A DNA stretch of 64,000 nucleotides, taken from NCBI GenBank assembly GCA_011037195.1, contig JAAEAF010000099.1, positions 186,001 through 250,000 of the forward strand, written 5' to 3'. Both the position numbers and the translations under genes were made by a program. Source of the DNA: Triatoma infestans. Lineage: Eukaryota; Arthropoda; Insecta; Hemiptera; Reduviidae. How positions within the stretch are numbered: the first letter of the stretch is position 1; every line of letters starts with the position of its first letter. This document shows, in pieces, positions 22,011 through 33,410 of the stretch. The notes beneath the pieces were generated by a model. That model saw only the letters and a program-made list of their open reading frames with translations. It searched no databases and had not been told where the DNA came from.

Positions 22011-22354
22011 TTTATTTAATTATATTCTAAACAGTTCTAAATATTTTTTTAAAAAAGTAATTATTTTTTGCGCCAACTTCAATAAAATCATGGCTCTGAT
22101 AGAAAAATAAAATCTTTTTTGCTAATAAAAATATATGGAGATAAAACTTTCGATTTTGTTATAATATTCTGATTATAATATGTTGGAACATGTATAATAT
22201 TGGACTTAATTACTTGTATTTATATTTTTTTTATATTTTATTTCAAGATAATTAAAAAAAGCTGTGTTTTGAAATGTTTAGATCACTGCAGTATAGATCT
22301 CCCCAAGGTTCCATATAAACTATTATATATAATCACACTCAACCGACTTTTATT

Positions 22355-22608
22355 TTTTGTGTATCAGGTCCCGGTTCAAGAATAGCAACCAATCTCTCAG
22401 CTTGGCTGGTGAGTTCTGGAGATGATGGACGTGTAACTGGAGCCAGATCTGATCCAGTCCAACAGCTTTTATCTTCTCTCAGACCACCATGACCACAACT
22501 GACGGCTTCTTGCATCGCTAAAATTCGACCAGCAACCTCTTTATTACCGTACCGTAAATTTTTCTCTTTCAGGTGCTCTAGTTGAATGTAAAGTCTCTTT
22601 AGTTCTTC
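22355..22608 (-). CDS. GPR158-like receptor exon: cytoplasmic tail, coiled-coil part
   Basis: Acceptor ATGTTTTCAG just above 22608. Phase 0 start EELKRLYIQLEHLKEKNLRY, a charged helical segment likely to form a coiled coil, then GGLREDKSCWTGSDL and PSSPELTSQAERLVAILEPG. This is the cytoplasmic region after helix 7. The lower boundary is uncertain. The frame stays open to a TGA near 22343, and the only nearby GT (AAAA|GTCGGT, near 22350) is a weak donor. It may be an internal exon or the end of a short isoform. Confidence 0.75.
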
Positions 22609-22659
22609 CTGAAAACATAAAAATAATAATAAATAAAAAATTGAGTTTCATTTTCATGA

Positions 22660-23612
22660 AAAACACTTGTGTTTCCGGGTTGAGGCGCGTCAGTGGTTTG
22701 CAATGAGCTTTTTCAGGATTGTTACACCTTGAAAGCTAATAGAGCAATAAACCTTGGTAGAAAAGGGGCGTGACCCCTTTCTCCGCCATCTTGGCTGTAG
22801 GTGGTAGACAGGGTTTAATTTTCTTTTCCTTGCCTACGTTTGGCTGTGGGTGACGAGGTCTAAGTTTCCCATTCCATTGCCGTCCTGCCACAGTTTTAAC
22901 CTTGTTCTGCTCTAGTAACCATTAAACGTTATTTCCCTTGCTTTATTTCTCCTTTTCCTGAGCAGGGGCAGCCATGATCTGCTTAGACGGAGTCCATCGT
23001 CTCTATTTAGACAGTTTTTCTCTTTCTCAATTTCCACTGCCTCTCTTGCAACACGTTCGTAACAATTCTGCCCTCTGAGGGGAGAAGTCTGCTCTCAAAG
23101 AACATTCATCAGGCCATGTGATAAATTTTGAAGACACCAAAGTCCTTGCCCAAGTAAACAATTATTGTGGGATGAGAAGCAGTGGAAATTGAGAAAGAAG
23201 AAAAATGTCTAAATAGAGACATTTGGTCTAAATAGACTTATTTGGTCTAAGCAGAACATAGCTGCCCCTTCTCAGAGAAAGGAGCGAAAAAAGCAAGGGA
23301 AAATCCTTTTTCGGAGCAGAACAAGGTTAAAACTTTGCAGGAGGGCAGTGGAATGGGAGACTTAGACCTAGTCACCCGCCAGCCAACCGTGGGCAAGGAA
23401 GAGATATTAGTCCCTCCCACCACCTACAGCCAAGATGGCGGAGGAAGGGGCCACGCCCCTTTTCTACCAAGGCGCATTGCTGCGGAAAAGCATTTTTCCC
23501 TTGATTAGCTTTCAGGATGTAACGACCCTGAAGATCCTCATTGCAATGTGGGCGAAACGTCGGTTTCTAGCAAACCACTGACGCGGCCTCAACCCGGAAA
23601 CTCAAGTGTTTT
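22660..23612. mobile_element. foldback element with approximately 400-bp inverted arms
   Basis: Lies in an intron of the receptor gene. The ends read GAAAAACACTTG...TTTCCGGGTTGAGGC in both directions. The arms remain alignable for about 400 bp, sharing for example CCGCCATCTTGGCTGTAGGT and AACCTTGTTCTGCTC. The left arm lacks an approximately 25-bp piece present on the right, which holds the GGGCGAAACGTCGGTTT block. Related end fragments occur at 52030-52125 and, diverged, at 49915-50015. No target duplication is evident. Non-coding. Confidence 0.8.
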
Positions 23613-23835
23613 TCAATAATAATAAATTTTGAAAATGCTGTAAAAACAATACTAACACAATATTTAAATTAAATAAATAAACTGAGGCTTGCTTAAGGGA
23701 ACACTCAGATTGGGCGCCAAAACAGCTATTCTTTCACCTCTTCCACTACTAGCAAGCTCACGCGTTGAGACACACGGCAGAGTGGGTCTCTGATTTTATC
23801 CAGCATTGCGGACCAACCACATATTCAGAGTGGGC

Positions 23836-23912
23836 CTCTGCTTAGCTCAGTGTTAATGCATTCGCCTTTGGTGCGAGCGGTTCGTATTCAATCCCGTGCG
23901 GATTCCAGTAAC
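23836..23912 (+). repeat. tRNA-like sequence, probable SINE head
   Basis: Contains a plausible A box (TTAGCTCAGTGTTAATGC) and a B box-like GGTTCGTATTCAATCCC. It does not pair as a full cloverleaf acceptor, so it is more likely a SINE head or tRNA pseudogene than a working tRNA. Confidence 0.4.
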
Positions 23913-24079
23913 TTCGTTTTGGCGATTTCCATTTTTATTGCATTTCTTTTGCCGAAATTGAAACGTGAGATACCGCTCATACGACTTTTATTAATGATAC
24001 AGAGGCTACTGAGAAAGTCAGAGTGAACGGGGAGTACAATGGCCAAAGAGCACTCTACTTTCTGTTGGAAGGGCCCGCG

Positions 24080-24694
24080 CTAGAATAGGTAAGAGCAATT
24101 AACATCACACCTTTGATATCTCAATGAGGGTAGTATCTCTTCAAGAACGTTAGAACCTTCGCACATCAAATCTTGATCAAGAAAGGAATTGAAATGCAGA
24201 AAGAGGAGGATCAGTAATGATATTCTTCTTAACCTAAGGGAACGCCCACCTAAGTAATATGAGTTACAGATATGAGTTAAGTAATATGAGTTACAGATTA
24301 TCGGAGACGACGCGCAGGTAGCTTTAAGGCCTGCTGTGTGCAGATTGCGGTAAATGTGTGTTAACTGGGGGGATTTCACAATAGATCCCTTTGGGTGATT
24401 GTGGGCTATTGGGACAATTCCCTTCTTCCTTTATTCTATCTATTATATCGACCTCTTTTGTTATTTAGTTACAGATTGTTCCGCCTGTGGCTACTAGATA
24501 CAATATTTGGGATGAATTCGATTAACTCCCTGTACCTTCTTCCGTTACTTAATCAGAAGTACCGTGAGACTATCGCACTCAATACTTTTAAGGTTTTACA
24601 ATTCATTACTCGAATTCTCATAACCGGAACACTTTTCAAATAGAACAGAAGCAGGAAAGGAAACTTAAATAAATATACTATTTTCGAGAATTAC
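24080..24694. other. intronic stretch, no gene
   Basis: Intron between two receptor exons. It has a small direct duplication (TAAGTAATATGAGTTACAG twice, about 24250-24300). Nothing else recognised. Confidence 0.5.
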
Positions 24695-24868
24695 TTGAAT
24701 ATCCTGCTCTGTGAGCTTGATCTCAGGTCCTAAAGTTGAAGAATTAGTTGAGACAACATAGTGCGAGTTACCAGATCTTGGCTTGCTGAGGAACTTAGTA
24801 ATATGCACCTTGGGGGACGTGCTGAAGGTATCTTCCTCTCGTCCGCCTCCTTTTAGAACTATGTACGC
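24695..24868 (-). CDS. GPR158-like receptor exon: helix 7 follow-on and juxtamembrane tail
   Basis: 174 bp, 58 codons, phase 0 at both ends. Acceptor ATATTTACAG, donor CAA|GTAATT. The translation starts AYIVLKGGGREEDTFSTSPK and ends LGPEIKLTEQDIQ, hydrophilic sequence expected just inside the membrane after helix 7. Confidence 0.88.
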
Positions 24869-25069
24869 CTGTAAATATCATTACAAAAAGATGTACAGTG
24901 ATTTCCAGAGCATTTCTAGTCGTAAAAATAATCAGAAACCATAATCTTAATAATAAAACACTTATGTTTTGTTATAAACAATAATTTTTCATTTAGACAA
25001 TTATACAAACTAACTTTGGCAGACGGCTTATTGCCATACTATTGTAAATACTAGCTGATTTCTATTACT

Positions 25070-25300
25070 ACTAGCAAGAGGAAGTATTGTGATCGTGCCA
25101 AATTTTCGTTATTGAGTTTTCACCGGAAATTCAGGAAATAGGTTAATCAGACTTTTGAGGTCCCCTGAGTTCTAAAAAGAGTTTTTAGAAATTGATATGT
25201 GTGTGTGTGTGTGTGTGTATATGGAGGGGGTTAGTACAATTCAAAAACGAAAAATCGCAGAATATTCCAACTTGATGTTTGGTTTAAGTTAACATGGGAA
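25070..25300 (+). repeat. R1 repeat, left part
   Basis: Left end (AGCAAGAGGAAGTATTGTGA), TTGAGTTTTCACCGGAAATT, a (GT)n run at 25197-25220 and CGAAAAATCGCAGAA. It lies in an intron of the receptor gene. Confidence 0.75.
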
Positions 25301-25460
25301 CCGACAAAGTTTTAGTTAAAATCTGCGAAATCGATCGATGTGGAAATGAAGCACGCTATCACAGAAGAAAATTTTGTTCCTACCACCAAGACATTCCAGC
25401 CAGTGTGTTTATCTTAATATATTTTTTCCTTTTAGGCACGACAACATCTGAGCTCATTAG

Positions 25461-25645
25461 CGCTTTCAGTGCACTACTGGACTCCAGCTAGTGTTCTCTC
25501 GTTACTATTAACAGTGCTCTTCACCTGACAGTGAGCTGTAGAGACTCGTAGGAAGAGAAAATGCAGCACTGGCTGGACTCAAATCCTTCATAAGACTTTC
25601 GCGTATGAATTGCTGCACGCTACCACTAACTCACTTCTCCCTATT
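25461..25645 (-). repeat. SINE-A copy 2
   Basis: Reverse copy of the SINE body (CAGTGAGCTGTAGAGACTCG) with the tRNA head near 25630 (CGCTACCACTAACTC), only 45 bp from a receptor exon. Confidence 0.75.
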
Positions 25646-25690
25646 TAACTTAAATTTAAAAATCAGAGTGCCAAATGTTTATATATTTAC

Positions 25691-25796
25691 CTTACTTCCA
25701 AAGATGAAACAGAGCAAAAGAGTTACTGTCATCTGTGTGTGACAGAAGAATATTATGTACAATAGATCCGGATTCGCTGGTGACTGTAGAAACAAC
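25691..25796 (-). CDS. GPR158-like receptor exon: helices 6 and 7
   Basis: 106 bp. Acceptor TTTGTTTAG, donor AAG|GTAAAT. After one base completing a split codon it reads LFLQSPANPDLLYIIFFCHT and then QMTVTLLLCFIFGSK, which is strongly conserved in this family and holds the last two hydrophobic segments. Its 5' phase needs a preceding exon ending with two spare bases, but the nearest upstream exon found (29713-29927) leaves one. The exon with the preceding helix is therefore missing between them. Confidence 0.9.
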
Positions 25797-28700
25797 CTAA
25801 ACAAATGGAATTGAAGTTTATATTGAATAAATACAAACCTGGCAGCTCCAAAGAAATATTACATATAGAAAGAAAGCAAATACGCAAAATAAAGGAACTA
25901 ATTTTCAGGTTTAAATCCCACTTTAATCGGTCTGAACTTGTTGTTGGGACCTGGACCGTAATTTAATCAACTGGAGTCCAGAATAGTTAGCCTATAGCTT
26001 TGATAAATTGCGTAAATGACAATCACGTATTTTTGCCGGAGGTTACATACAGGGTAGTGTGTTTCAAATAAGTGACATCATTTCGGGGAGGCGGCGGCGG
26101 TATCCGCCCACGGTAAACCGGCAAGAAAAATGCTGGATGTTGGCCACATCGGCCTATTTATTACTAATACAGGAATGCAAAACAATATGTTCACTAATAA
26201 TGATCCAGGTGCCTCTCTTGCCTAAGGGCCGCGAGACACCTTAAAAAAAATAAATAATAGTATAAAAAAAGTATTTGTTGACCGTTGATGAATGATGTGT
26301 GACCGATTTTCACCAAATTTCTGTACTGCATGTTGTGCTCCAATCTTGCAGGCAGCAGCTGTGCAGATATCGTTTACCTATTTTATATTTCTTACATATG
26401 CTATGATTACATCGGAGTCCGTTGATAATAGTGCTTAACCATTTAGAATATGGAGGTAAAGCCTACCACTGGGACTATGGATTGATAAAAATGATCTTTA
26501 GGAGAGTCAACTTAATTATTTTGCTATTTTTCATTTATTTTATTCCTAATGGAAGCTTAAGAAATCAGGCCGTGTAAGAGACGTGCTGAAAGTTGTGCAT
26601 TCAGTGCAGCTTCTTTGGACCCAAGCGTCTACTCAGTTTGGCAATGGCCTAACGCCACTCTAATTCTGCGTCTTTTCTAGGCTTTTTAAATTAAATAATA
26701 TTTTATTATATTAAAATACTTATAATAATTAATGTATGGTTATATTTGTCTTGATTTTAATAGATTATTATTGTAAATATCTATCTTGATAGTTAGGAAC
26801 ATTTATAAATTTTAATGTTTGTACTATATAACCCAAATAGCCACTGTTGTGCAATAAAAATTGATTAATATTTCCGTTATTGGAAGATAACGCTGTCTTT
26901 TCTTATATTAATTCTTGCTGCCAATGAAGTAAAGTCAAGTTAAGACAACGTGAATTTTCTTGCTGCTGAAGCAGTTGGCATTCTGCTATTTTCTCCTCCT
27001 GGATTTCCCATTATTATCTTCTGTGGAGTTTCCAAATAGTTCATTCACTAACTCGTTATAGCTAACTAACTAATAGTTCAATAGCTAACTCGTATTCACT
27101 AATAGTTCAATAGCTAACTCGTTTATCTCATCCTTCGTGACTTCATAATTCTGGTGAATGGTGGATCCTTGTGAAAGCATCAGAGATATTTTCCGTGATA
27201 GCCTGCTTCTTTTTGTGTCATCGACCGGTTTCGGGCGTTCGCCCATCATTAGGATGCATTTGTAAAACAGTGTGATCACAAAGTACGTTCTACGATACCC
27301 TAAAAATGTAACTTCTAGGACTGTGTCGTTCGCAACAGGAGAACATTGACCAAAAGTATTTAAAATAATCAAACCTCTCAAATAGAAAATTCAACTGTGA
27401 ATGGCATATCATTCCTGCACGCTTTTCCTTAGCAACTATTCAGGCCAATTAACAGTTTTCTGGCTCTTTTAAAAGGAATTTTTCAAAAGAATAATCTTGA
27501 ACTCTGCGGAAATACAAAATTTAAAGATAAAAAAGAGAGATTAAACATCGAAATATGGAATTTCAAATTTCTACGAACTCACAAAGACACCGTTAATTTT
27601 TTTTTTTTTTATTGCCGTACTATAGAAAATATAGTTTTGTAAATATCTAGTAATTTCGTATGTATTGGACACCTGGATCGCCGTGTACTAAAACAGATAT
27701 TTTTTCCGTGATAGTATACTTCATTTTATTTGGGCGTTTGACCATCTTCAAGAATGTCTTGATCGCCCATGTTTAGAATAAAATTGAATTTATTTTTAAT
27801 TAGTCTTCAATGTGATATCAGTGCATCCGGAAGATGAACGAAAGCCCGAAACCAGTCGATTACCACAAAATGAAACACGCTAACACATGATTTATAAGTA
27901 AAACAACTTGAAACTGGTTACCACTGCATGGAGTGCAAAAGGTTAGTGTGATTCTATTACAATGAAGATACGAGGGGTTCTAAACATATAACTGAGTTTT
28001 GAATCTTGGTTAAACTTGACGTCACGTAGTGACTCCTTGAGAGGATCAAACAGAAGAAAATCTGATGATTCAAGATCCGTGCTGCTGTAAGGAAGATTTG
28101 GCAGAACTTACCATCCTAATTTTTCAATAGGTTCAAGCGTTGATTAGCCAGTTTGGACGAGCGTGTCCAGGAGTTAGAGTGCCCATTCCTTTGCAAACCC
28201 ATCGCTTTTTCAAGATAGCAGGCTTCACTTTATTACTCGTAACTAGTACGAGCATCAATGCGATATTCAAGTGATGGTGTTGAAACCTCTATTGGTCGCC
28301 CCGCACGTTACAAATCACAACGCAGTTTGGCCATTTTTGAATTGTTCAATCTAGTTGTAGAAGTTCGTAAGACAAATACAGCTTATTCCGGTTGCTTAAG
28401 CATTCGGGAATAAATTTCAGATGGTTTTACCCCTTCAGAAATCAGAAATCGAATCATTAAACGCGATTTTTCCGGATTTCAGAGGACTTGTGGAATATAA
28501 TGGCGGTTATGTATACTGAAACAGTGGACAAGCAGCTATTTTAAACTGCTTAAGGTCTTATGATACTGACAGTGTTGTTATCTTATAAAGATATTCTTGT
28601 ATTTATAGTTCTCTGTCTATGTACTTATAAAATGACCATTTTAAGTGTTCAACATCAATTTTTTACGTCATATATTTATCCCATTTTAATCTATCGTAAT

Positions 28701-28950
28701 TAGCAATATAAAATAAATAAAATTAATAATTACATAGATATGTTGAGAAACAGTGATAGCAGAAATTCGTTGTAGATTGCCAGCGATATGAATCTGCTTT
28801 CGTTAAATTCAGACGGTGCTTTTCTCACCACAATACACAGCCTTATCCCCCAGACGAGGAATATTACTTCAACTGAAATACAATTTCAATAATATTAAAT
28901 TAATGCTTACTATTATTATTTGAATAATAATTAAAACAATTCAACTCTAT

Positions 28951-29088
28951 AGCTCACTGTCCGGTGATGGACAGTGTTGTCTGTAACGAGAGAACAACGT
29001 CCGGAGGCCAGTGCCCTGAGAAGGCTCCGAGCGCCAATAACTATTGATGTTGACGCGCCTTAAATTAAAAAAAAAAAAAAAAAAAAAT
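28951..29088 (+). repeat. SINE-A copy 3, 5'-truncated
   Basis: Begins at TCTATAGCTCACTGTCCGG, so the tRNA head is missing. Ends GACGCGCCTTAAATT plus an A-run of about 20. Confidence 0.8.
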
Positions 29089-29149
29089 GTATTGCGTTAT
29101 AAATTTTTAGTTACGCAAATGCAAGACAATTTTTTTTTCATTTAATATT

Positions 29150-29560
29150 TTTACTTTCTCTTACTGATGTAAGAGAAAGCATTGCAATACGTCAAATTTT
29201 TGAAAATGAGTTTTCACAAGAAATACATGTTTTGCGGTCCCATGAGTACGAAAAAATACTTTCGGCTAATGGACTATATCTTTTATATGTGTTGGTTAGT
29301 GTGTGCGTGTGATGTGTGTGTGTGTCAATGTGGATATGAAACAAAATTTAAAAACGAAAAATCGGAGAAGGCTCTAACTTGATACACCGTTTAAATACCA
29401 CAACGCATCTGACACGAAGGTTTCATTCAAAATCCCCCAAACAAAAGTGCGAAATATTCTTTTCACTTATTCACGATATTGTCCGAAATGGCACAAAAGA
29501 TTTTCTTTGAACTTCATATACTATCTAGAAGAGAGCCAGAATAAAAACTTTATTAAATAA
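29150..29560 (+). repeat. R1 repeat, left half
   Basis: Left end CTTTCTCTTACTGATGTAAG, ATGAGTTTTCACAAGAAATA, a (GT)n patch near 29315 and the GATTTTCTTTGAACTTCAT block near 29500. Intronic. Confidence 0.75.
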
Positions 29561-29712
29561 ATTATTAACAATAAGAGAATGTAAAAATGAAAATAATCCA
29601 GTTAAATGACATTGGAGGGAAAGTTCAGTGTGGGACACAAGTGACCCAGTAGCTCGAAATGTGTTAATATATTATTATAATAGAGATTTCAGTTTCACCA
29701 TTTGATACTTAC

Positions 29713-29927
29713 TAGTAGTAAATGAATGGTCCCACCAATCAGTCTGACAGAGATATGCCTTTAGATCGTCAGCCGTTTTGCCCACTATGACTAGAGGTGG
29801 TGATACAAGTGTCCTGATCACCAGCAGTGTCATGAACCCGCTAACCATCATTCCCAGTCTCTTCAGCAAATCAACATCTGTTATCTTCACTGCTTTTGCA
29901 GATCGCACACGGAAGATCACTGATATC
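29713..29927 (-). CDS. GPR158-like receptor exon: intracellular loop 2, helix 4 and extracellular loop 2
   Basis: 215 bp. Acceptor TTTGTGATAG, donor ACTA|GTAAGT. Reads ISVIFRVRSAKAVKITDVDL, KRLGMMVSGFMTLLVIRTLV (helix 4), VIVGKTADDLKAYLC and QTDWWDHSFTT. The cysteine and WWDH are typical of the second extracellular loop in this family. One base completes the codon split from the previous exon (phase agrees) and one base is left over at the end. Confidence 0.92.
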
Positions 29928-30059
29928 CTATCACAAATTAAACATACATATATTCTTCAATACGATTATAGATTTACAAAAAGAAAAATGTCGCTAGACA
30001 ATGTGCAAGCGATTCATTTATTTCTATTTGCATCATTTATATTTGTGTAAATATTATGA

Positions 30060-31023
30060 GGTAAAAACTTAAGAGAAAGAATATATAGCGACAAACACCC
30101 TATCCCAAAGAAAAAGTCTGAATGCGACAGTCTATCCCGGTCGGACGGAGAGGATCAATAAAAGAAAGCATAGATGGCAATAAACCACCCGATTCCAAGG
30201 AGAGAGCCTTGTTTAGCAGGTAACAATGAACTACTTAATCAAGTGGTCGCGAATCTTTTTTCGTACGCGAGTCAAAAATTTACAAATTCAAAGTTATCGA
30301 TTTGTTGACGTGCCAAGCAGTTTTCAAAAGAGAAAGAAGTTTAAAAAAAAAATCAAGTTTTGCCAATTTTTGTTGAAATAATTCTAAAAAATTAACGTCG
30401 ACTGCAGTAAAATTGCATCGACTTCAATTAACTAACTACAGTAATAACAGATAATTTAAAAATTCAGCTACTAATTAATGAGATTTTTGCTGCTGTTATC
30501 TTCAAAAAAATACTTTAAACTTGGTTCATATTTTATCACTATGTAATATACACGCCGAACTACATTCATCAGTCGTTCTATTTCTCGAACGATCTTTTAT
30601 AAAATTTATTTCGAAAAAATTATTACTCTCAAGCACACGAAAAGAAAAATATATAACAAAAAGACCGGGATACTCAGTCTTCTGAAAAAGTTTTTTACGA
30701 AGCTTATTTCCATCACTCAGTATGGGCGTCTGCTGTCAGGTATTCTCACTCTGTGATGCCACGCAACGTTTCTTCCAGTCTCTTCCCTAGCTGTTCTGTG
30801 GACAGCCCCTTCGCCTTCCTCTTGACCACTAACTGAAGAGACGTAAGATTGAGGATGCTGCTGGCAAATTCTCATTGCCCCCGCCAAGTATAAACTTGCT
30901 AAATTTTGAACCTTTCCAAAGGTTTCTTTACAAATCTGAGTTATGTGATAGTTCTTTTTTCTACTTTACATAAAGGAGTAAGGGTGAATTGAACCAAAAA
31001 CGGATGTAAATGGAATATGTTAC
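30060..31023. other. intron, nothing recognised
   Basis: AT-rich intronic DNA. No repeat end or exon recognised. Confidence 0.5.
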
Positions 31024-31133
31024 CTCCAGGTTTTGAGCATTAAGGCGCCATAAGTGAGCGAGAATCCAATTTCCCTCAACCACACCCTGGCTGTGCAGCT
31101 GAACACATTCGGTCGTGGATACATCACAATAGT
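31024..31133 (-). CDS. GPR158-like receptor exon: helix 3
   Basis: 110 bp. Acceptor TGTAACAG, donor GGAG|GTAACA. The correct frame gives TIVMYPRPNVFSCTARVW then LREIGFSLTYGALMLKTW, with the helix-3 cysteine and the WLREIGF/TYGALMLK signature of the family. A longer open frame on the same strand in another phase is a shadow. Phase 0 start joins the exon at 32167; the two bases left over join the exon at 29713-29927. Confidence 0.92.
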
Positions 31134-32166
31134 CTGTTACAAGTCCATAGATTACTACTTCAAAAATAACCACAAAAAAAATCTTATATCTATTTAATAT
31201 AACGTTAAATAAATGAACACAGACAGAAATGTGGTTCAGCATATTGAAGACCGTATAATGGTAGCAGAAGAAGATTATTATGTTGGTTGTTGAAATGTTA
31301 GAACCTCCTACTGCACTTGTATTCACAATGTATATTTATTTAGTGAGGAGATAATGTTTAGAGGAGCCGAACAAAGAGGGGTAATCGTAGCATTGTAAGC
31401 GGGTATTTTGCCCTTCATGAGCTGTTGCGCCAAAAGATTATAAATATTTTGCAAGTAAACCGATGGTTGGCAGGGGCCAAAGAAGAAGAAAAATTTCTTA
31501 AACTTCAGAAAAGTTTTTTTTTTTAAATTCACTTCAGTTTAACAGGATTAGAAAATATTAAAGAATTTCTATTCCTTGATAAAGTGTGAACCTTTACACT
31601 GACCTGTTTGGCAGCTGCATATTCTGCCCCTGACATAGATGGCAATGCAATTCAATAATAATGCAAATATCTATACTATAAGGAAGCTTTTTATATTTTG
31701 GTATCTAATTTGAATGCATTCTCGATTAAAGACATATACATGTATATTTGTTTTTTGCATTATATAGAAGCCCATATTTTGATTATCTTTTTTCTGTTCC
31801 TATTTGCTTACGTTTGTTATATTATGCATCATTCATAGTTGAACACTTTTGTATTTCATTGTTTTACATTACTCTCATAGAAGGTTTTTTTTTTTCTTTG
31901 TGTTGATGAAAAATTATCATTTAGACGGAAACCCTGGGAAATAGCTTTCGCCATGCCTAGTAAATACTGTTTATTGCATGTAGATTTTGCAGTATGTCAA
32001 TTCTGCTCTTTGTATATTTTTTCATTGTATAATAGAAGTATTTTATAATAATAATCACCTAGTCCCGATCCTATTTCTCAGTGTCCTGAACCAGTATATA
32101 TTTAAGCAAAGTGAACATACAAACTAACAAGAATGCAAGATGACTAGCATTTATCCACAGACCTAC
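31134..32166. other. intron, nothing recognised
   Basis: AT-rich intron with a run of T near 31510. No other feature recognised. Confidence 0.5.
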
Positions 32167-32235
32167 CGTGCAATAAATGAAGAATGCGCCCAGAATTATA
32201 ACCCTTAGTAGAACTGGGCTTGCTGCACGAACAAC
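32167..32235 (-). CDS. GPR158-like receptor exon: helix 2
   Basis: 69 bp, 23 codons, phase 0 at both ends. Donor ACG|GTAGGT, acceptor GTTTTGTAG. Reads VVRAASPVLLRVIILGAFFI then YCT, the loop and second helix. Confidence 0.92.
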
Positions 32236-32346
32236 CTACAAAACAAATCTAATTAAACACAGCTTAAAAATAATTAAATTTTGCGAAACTTTAGTTATAA
32301 TAAAGACAGATAAACCACAATAATTGAAGAATGAGCGAAATGGTAC

Positions 32347-32521
32347 CTTAATATTTGAATATTTCCAAGTAAATATGAGCACAAATGGTAAGCAACATAT
32401 TGGCAGCAAAGATAGCGTCAGTATAGCTGTGCGCAGTATCCAATTGAGTGAAACAACGCAAGGACTTCCGTCTGTGCATGACTCACAGCCTTCGGCACAT
32501 GACAGACACTCAAACACTCCG
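32347..32521 (-). CDS. GPR158-like receptor exon: cysteine-rich linker and helix 1
   Basis: 175 bp. Donor AAG|GTACCA, acceptor ACAATGTAAG. After one base it reads GVFECLSCAEGCESCTDGSP, then CVVSLNWILRTAILTLSLL and the first membrane helix. The six-cysteine block is the conserved linker before helix 1. The start phase needs two bases from the exon before, which the EGF exon (ending in phase 0) does not supply. Confidence 0.92.
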
Positions 32522-32654
32522 CTTACATTGTATATACTTTCTTCCCCCTTGAAAATAAAAATATAAAATTAAATCAAGAGTATTGAAACATCCGACAGCA
32601 ATATTTCGATCAAAGTCCGTCCATCACAAGCCTAATCTATTTTTTAGTTACTCA

Positions 32655-32752
32655 TATTGCTTGTAAGAAAGAGGAAGTATTGCGATCGTGTCAAATTTTC
32701 GAAGTTGCTTTTTCATCGGAAGTTTTGAGGTCCCTTAAGTACGAAATCGCAC

Positions 32753-32790
<38 letters not shown>

Positions 32791-33330
32791 ATGTGCGTGC
32801 AAAAATCTCAAACGGCAGAAATCGTAGGACGCTCAAGCTTCGTTTTACCTTTAGGTACCATCACTGTATCTGACACCAAGGTTTTGATTGAAACCCACCA
32901 GCCGGGAGTGTGACTTGACTGATTTTTTTCTGTTTTCGCTATTTTCTCAAAAATGGCTCCAACGATTTCCTTTGAACTTCTAACGATTCAACGATTTCTT
33001 TTGAACATATGAATGCCTTCCACCTTTATTGTATTTTTTTTAGGAATGCTGATTTTTTGGGGGACCTGAGGGATAAAAACGTTAAATTTTCCTCTGAGGT
33101 GCCGTTTCAGTATAATGTATGGCTCTACCTCTTATATAAAAAAGGATAGCTAGAATTTTAAAATTTGAAGAAAATCGGTTAACCGGAAGTGTAGCTTTAC
33201 AGAATAGTTTTCTTAGTTTTTGAATTTTCTCGAAAATAGCATCATCAATTTGGATTAAGATTTGAAAACTAATATAGATACTGTTAACAGATTCTTGTCA
33301 TTTTCAAATTGGGAGATTGCAATTTTTTAA
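32655..33330 (+). repeat. R1 repeat, long copy in the receptor gene
   Basis: AAGAGGAAGTATTGCGATCG left end, (AT)n-(GT)n at 32755-32792, TTTTCTCAAAAATGGCTCCA near 32942, CCGGAAGTGTAGCTTTAC near 33184. The right end is lost. Intronic. Confidence 0.8.
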
Positions 33331-33410
33331 AATAAGTCCTGGGCGTGTTTCTGTACAAGCAGAAACAACATACTACAAAATTAGTAAAATCTTGATTTTT
33401 GTAGGAGTAC

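Larger units (their letters stand above)
20451..22080. mobile_element. mariner-like TIR pair enclosing other repeats
   Basis: Left end GGTTGGTGCAAAAAATAATT (from about 20453) and right end, read in reverse, AGTTGGCGCAAAAAATAATT (to about 22079) match at 18 of 20 positions. They resemble the TTGGTTGGTGCAAAAGTAAT-type ends of cecropia-group mariners. The interior, about 1.6 kb, shows no mariner transposase that I recognise. It holds a SINE and non-LTR pieces instead, so the pair may mark a gutted or invaded element. Confidence 0.45.
25797..29712. other. 3.9-kb intron with repeats; expected exon not found
   Basis: I looked on the minus strand for the exon that should encode the helix before LFLQSPANPD and found no candidate. 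The stretch holds a GC-rich piece with GGCGGCGGTATCCGCCCACG (26.09-26.25 kb, followed by an A-rich tail, possibly an old retrosequence). Two copies of a GGGCG-TTCGCCC palindrome repeat lie at 27.18-27.29 and 27.70-27.89 kb, SINE-A copy 3 at 28.95 kb and R1 at 29.15 kb. Confidence 0.6.

Noticed and set aside
23836..23912. Functional tRNA gene
   Set aside because: Promoter-like boxes are present but the acceptor stem does not pair and the anticodon arm is not convincing; kept only as a SINE/tRNA-like sequence.
30961..31326. 121-codon minus-strand open frame
   Set aside because: Overlaps the helix-3 exon of the receptor in the wrong phase. The correct frame is shorter, bounded by splice sites and matches the family.
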